DNA of 64,000 bases from Linnemannia hyalina (taxonomy: Eukaryota; Mortierellomycota; Mortierellomycetes; Mortierellales; Mortierellaceae): contig JAHRHY010000017.1 in NCBI GenBank assembly GCA_019671135.1, forward strand, positions 496,001 to 560,000. Direction: 5' to 3'. The position numbers and the translations under genes were made by a program. The notes below the pieces were generated by a model, which was given only the letters and a program-made list of their open reading frames with translations, had not been told where the DNA came from and did no database searches. Below, one piece after another: positions 61,201-64,000 of the stretch; position 1 is the first letter of the stretch, and the number at the start of each line of letters is the position of its first letter.

Positions 61201-63160
61201 TGACAAATAGATCGTACTTCCTCTCGTTCTCAAGCATCGGCCTATTCATCCTCTCGCAAGCGATGCAACTCGGAATCAGTATCTGGCTCCAACGTTGGAC
61301 TGAGCGCAAGTTCGACAACCAGCTAGCCAACTTGGGTTTGTTCCTGGGTGTCTATGCCGCCATGGTCGTCGCCTATGCCTCATCGGATGTCTTGGTCCAC
61401 TATATTGTTTATGTCACTTCCGGGTTGAGGGCTGCGACGTTATTGCATAATAACCTATTGACGAGAATCATTCGTCTCCCCATGCATTTTTTTGACTCTA
61501 CTCCGTAAGTCATCCTGAACGACGATGGAAAATACCAAAGGAGAGATGGAAGAACATATCTTTTTTTTCATGTCTAACCACAGCTTCTATTTTGTTTTCT
61601 TGGTAACGACACAGTGTGGGAAGGATCGTGAATCGGTTCTCGACAGATCAGGACACAGTAGACGTCCTCCTCCCTCAAGCACTCTCAGATTTCTACTACT
61701 ACACATTCACAGTTTTGGGTACACTCGTCATCATCTCCTTCACCCTCCCCATCTTCATCGCAACACTCCCCTTCCTGTTTGGGTTCTACGTCCTCATCCA
61801 AGTCTACTATGTCCGCACCTCGCGCGCCATGACTCACGTTTATGCCATAGCCCGGTCCCCGCTCTTCCAGCATTTTAATGAGACCCTCGCGGGGGTTTCG
61901 ACAATCAGGGCTATGCGGCAGGAAACGAGGTTTGTGCAGGAGAATGCGCGAAGGACGGATCGGGCGGCGAATGCGTATTTTGTCACCACGGTCGCGAGTC
62001 GGTGGTTACATTTTAGGCTCGAGTGTTTAGGTGCTACGGTAGTTTTGGCCACCTCGTTGTTGGTAGTGCTGGAGACTGTGAGGAGTAAAGGTGCCGTGTC
62101 CGGAGCCGCGTTGGATGGAAAGGCGGGATTGGCGTTGAATTACGCCCTCACTGCGACCTATGGAATCACGTTCTTGGTCACTTCTGTGACCGATCTTCAG
62201 AACCGGTTGGTCAGTGTTGAGCGTGTACGGGAGTACTGTGAAATTCCGACCGAGGCGCCGTTGAAGATTGAAGGCGTAGACAAGGATCTGGAGGATCGAG
62301 AGTGGCCAAGAGAAGGTGGCGTTGAGTTTAGGAACTATTCGACTCGTTACCGGCAGGGGATGGATTTGGTTCTGAAGAAGGTGTCGTTTGAGGTACTACC
62401 GGGTGAGAAAGTCGGGATCGTCGGACGCACTGGTGCTGGCAAGTCGTCTCTTACCCTTGCTTTGTTCCGGATCGTCGAGGCTGCCAACAGTCAGTGGGCC
62501 AGGGCCAGCTATAACACCAGTGCTACCAACATGGACAACGACACATCCCAGTCTGTCATTGGTAGCCAACTTCTGACTGTTGACGTTGAAGAAGACGGGG
62601 GATCGATCTGGATCGACGGCATGGACATCTCTACCATGGGTCTCGAACACCTTCGCCAACATTTGGCCATCATCCCTCAGGACCCAACCCTCTTCGAAGG
62701 TACCCTCCGCGAGAACCTCGACCCCTTCTCCCGCTCAACCGACACCGAGCTCTGGACAGCCCTCGAGCGCGCCCACCTCAAGACCCACATCTCTTCCCTC
62801 TCTGGTGGACTCTCGTACGAGGTGAACTCGAGTGGGACAAACTTCTCGATTGGTCAACGGTCTCTAATTTGTCTCGCCCGGGCACTGTTGCAGAAATCCA
62901 AGATCTTGGTCCTGGATGAAGCCACAGCTGCTGTGGATGTAGAGACAGATGAGCTGATCCAACGGACGATCCGGGAGGAATTTAAGGATCGAACGATTTT
63001 GACAATTGCCCATCGGATCAAGACTGTGATGGATTCGGACAAGATTTTGGTGCTGGAGAAGGGACGCGTTGAGGAGTATGGGTCTCCGAGCGAGCTATTG
63101 AAGAGGAAGGAGGGGTCGTTGTTTTATCAGTTGGCTAAACAGGCTGGTGAAGCCAAGTAG
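58296..63160 (+). CDS. ABCC-family full ABC transporter without TMD0
   Basis: 1463 aa; exons 58296-58331, 58446-58492, 58625-61093, 61211-61504, 61615-63160. The N-terminus is soluble (ends EPVTLPGDPQPLPPN), so the extra TMD0 of the gene at 14437 is missing. TMD1 follows, with a Gly/Glu-rich insert near residue 135. NBD1 has Walker A GRVGQGKS (near 588), LSGGQ and LLDDPLSAVDAHVD. TMD2 comes next. NBD2 has GRTGAGKS (near 1219), signature FSIGQ and LVLDEATAAVD. Introns before SYFLSF and before VGRIVNRF match those of the other ABCC gene in position and phase. Probable exporter of conjugates or drugs; substrate unknown. Confidence 0.91.
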
Positions 63161-63575
63161 TTGCAGTAGAATAAACGTATTAGTCGAGTTAGACTTTGTT
63201 TTATTCAAACGCCACCGTGGAGGGTTCCCTCGATCGTGTTTACATTGCCTTTGCTTCTTTTTACTTTCCCCTTTCGATCGTGGTTTTTTTTTTCCTTGTT
63301 CTCCAAAAGAAGAAAGGTAAGACGAGTATATATATTTCTCCACAGTTGAGTACACACAGGGTCATACATGCATGGTTCGACATGCATGAACTAGACCCTC
63401 GTTATCAGCCCTCCTTCTGTCGTTGTAGGTGAGTGAGGGGAGGGGGGGTTCTTGAGGCCTATTTTTTGGAATCACACCTCTACGCCATCTTGCAAAATCG
63501 CACTCCCACACTCTCCTCAGTCACTGCTAATTTGCTAACACGCAGACACTTTCCTCCCTGGCTGACCAATCTACC

Positions 63576-63614
<39 letters not shown>

Positions 63615-64000
63615 CCAGGGAGAACTCATTGTTGCTTATTGCCTGGTTTCAAACCTTGACATCTGATGGCTTGTAGCCAAAATATCATTGAAGACCTCCT
63701 TGGCCTTATTGAGAGCTATGTAGCTATGTCCGCACTAACATTGCCGCCGAGTGCTCTCCTTATTAAAAACCATACACCTTTGTCTCTGGCTAGACTCTTC
63801 ATCATATACTCTTCTCCTTCTTTGTACGCATCGTAAAACTAGTTCCCACACACTCAAAAAATAAAATCTAAAAAAACCATGCTCGCATAGCGATGCATTT
63901 TTAATTCACATTATCCGTCATTTAATTAACTACCTGGATTAGCTTCCCGCAAAACCTCAATGCAGGTGAGCGCAAAAATAGACGTCGAGGAGGCAGAAAG
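63161..64000. other. 3' flank of the ABCC gene and right edge
   Basis: No gene seen. Contains a long A-run at 63577-63613 and T-rich sequence near 63280-63300. Confidence 0.45.

Noticed and set aside
1..64000. CRISPR arrays, rRNA, intact transposons or viral genes
   Set aside because: None seen: no spaced direct repeats, no rRNA, no transposase or reverse transcriptase motifs, only simple repeats.

Overview
The window is nuclear DNA from a filamentous fungus. The genes are interrupted by many short GT-AG introns (mostly about 84-275 nt) with GTAAGT-like donors, promoters are pyrimidine-rich, and proteins carry long Ser/Thr/Gln/Asn tracts. The gene set includes families usually associated with animals (cyclin Y, gp78/AMFR, the C-terminal half of EXD2, a CCG tetraspanin, full-length Ctf18). 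Together this suggests an early-diverging fungus, most likely of the Mortierella/Linnemannia type. That placement is inference; no marker gene in the window proves it. All gene models were assembled by hand from reading frames and splice sites.

Layout, left to right: CTF18 clamp-loader subunit (+, 139-4734). Two tandem PIN-like (auxin efflux carrier family) membrane proteins (+, 5449-7792 and 9635-11541). A retinol-dehydrogenase-like SDR (+, 12050-13884). A full ABCC transporter with TMD0 (+, 14437-20202). A tetraspanin with a very long Ser-rich N-terminus (-, 20988-22877). A DUF3533/SNG1-like membrane protein (-, 25073-26738). A 5.6 kb gap that may hold a tiny secreted-peptide gene (27887-28130). 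A low-complexity protein with an MIT-like helical segment (+, 32333-35918). An ER-targeted, catalytically degenerate Hsp70-like protein followed by a frameshifted partial duplicate (+, 36287-38073). A giant cyclin-Y-type protein (-, 38216-42027). A protein resembling only the C-terminal half of EXD2 (+, 43699-45411). A gp78/AMFR-type RING ubiquitin ligase (+, 46040-49236). MAK16 (+, 49509-50702). A 2.1 kb gap with possible gene relics. U1 snRNP 70K (+, 52810-54350). Threonyl-tRNA synthetase with a mitochondrial-type presequence (+, 55145-57853). A second ABCC transporter lacking TMD0 (+, 58296-63160).

The genes do not form one pathway. Housekeeping functions (replication clamp loading, ribosome biogenesis, splicing, tRNA charging, ER-associated degradation) are interspersed with transporters. 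The two ABCC genes share intron positions in their second halves, and the two PIN-like genes share all their intron positions, so both pairs are paralogues. The most unusual items are the pseudo-Hsp70 with its partial tandem copy, the EXD2 C-terminal protein without an exonuclease domain, the outsized cyclin Y with a GC-AG intron, the tetraspanin with its long cytoplasmic extension, the His-rich insert in the threonyl-tRNA synthetase, and the candidate small secreted peptide.
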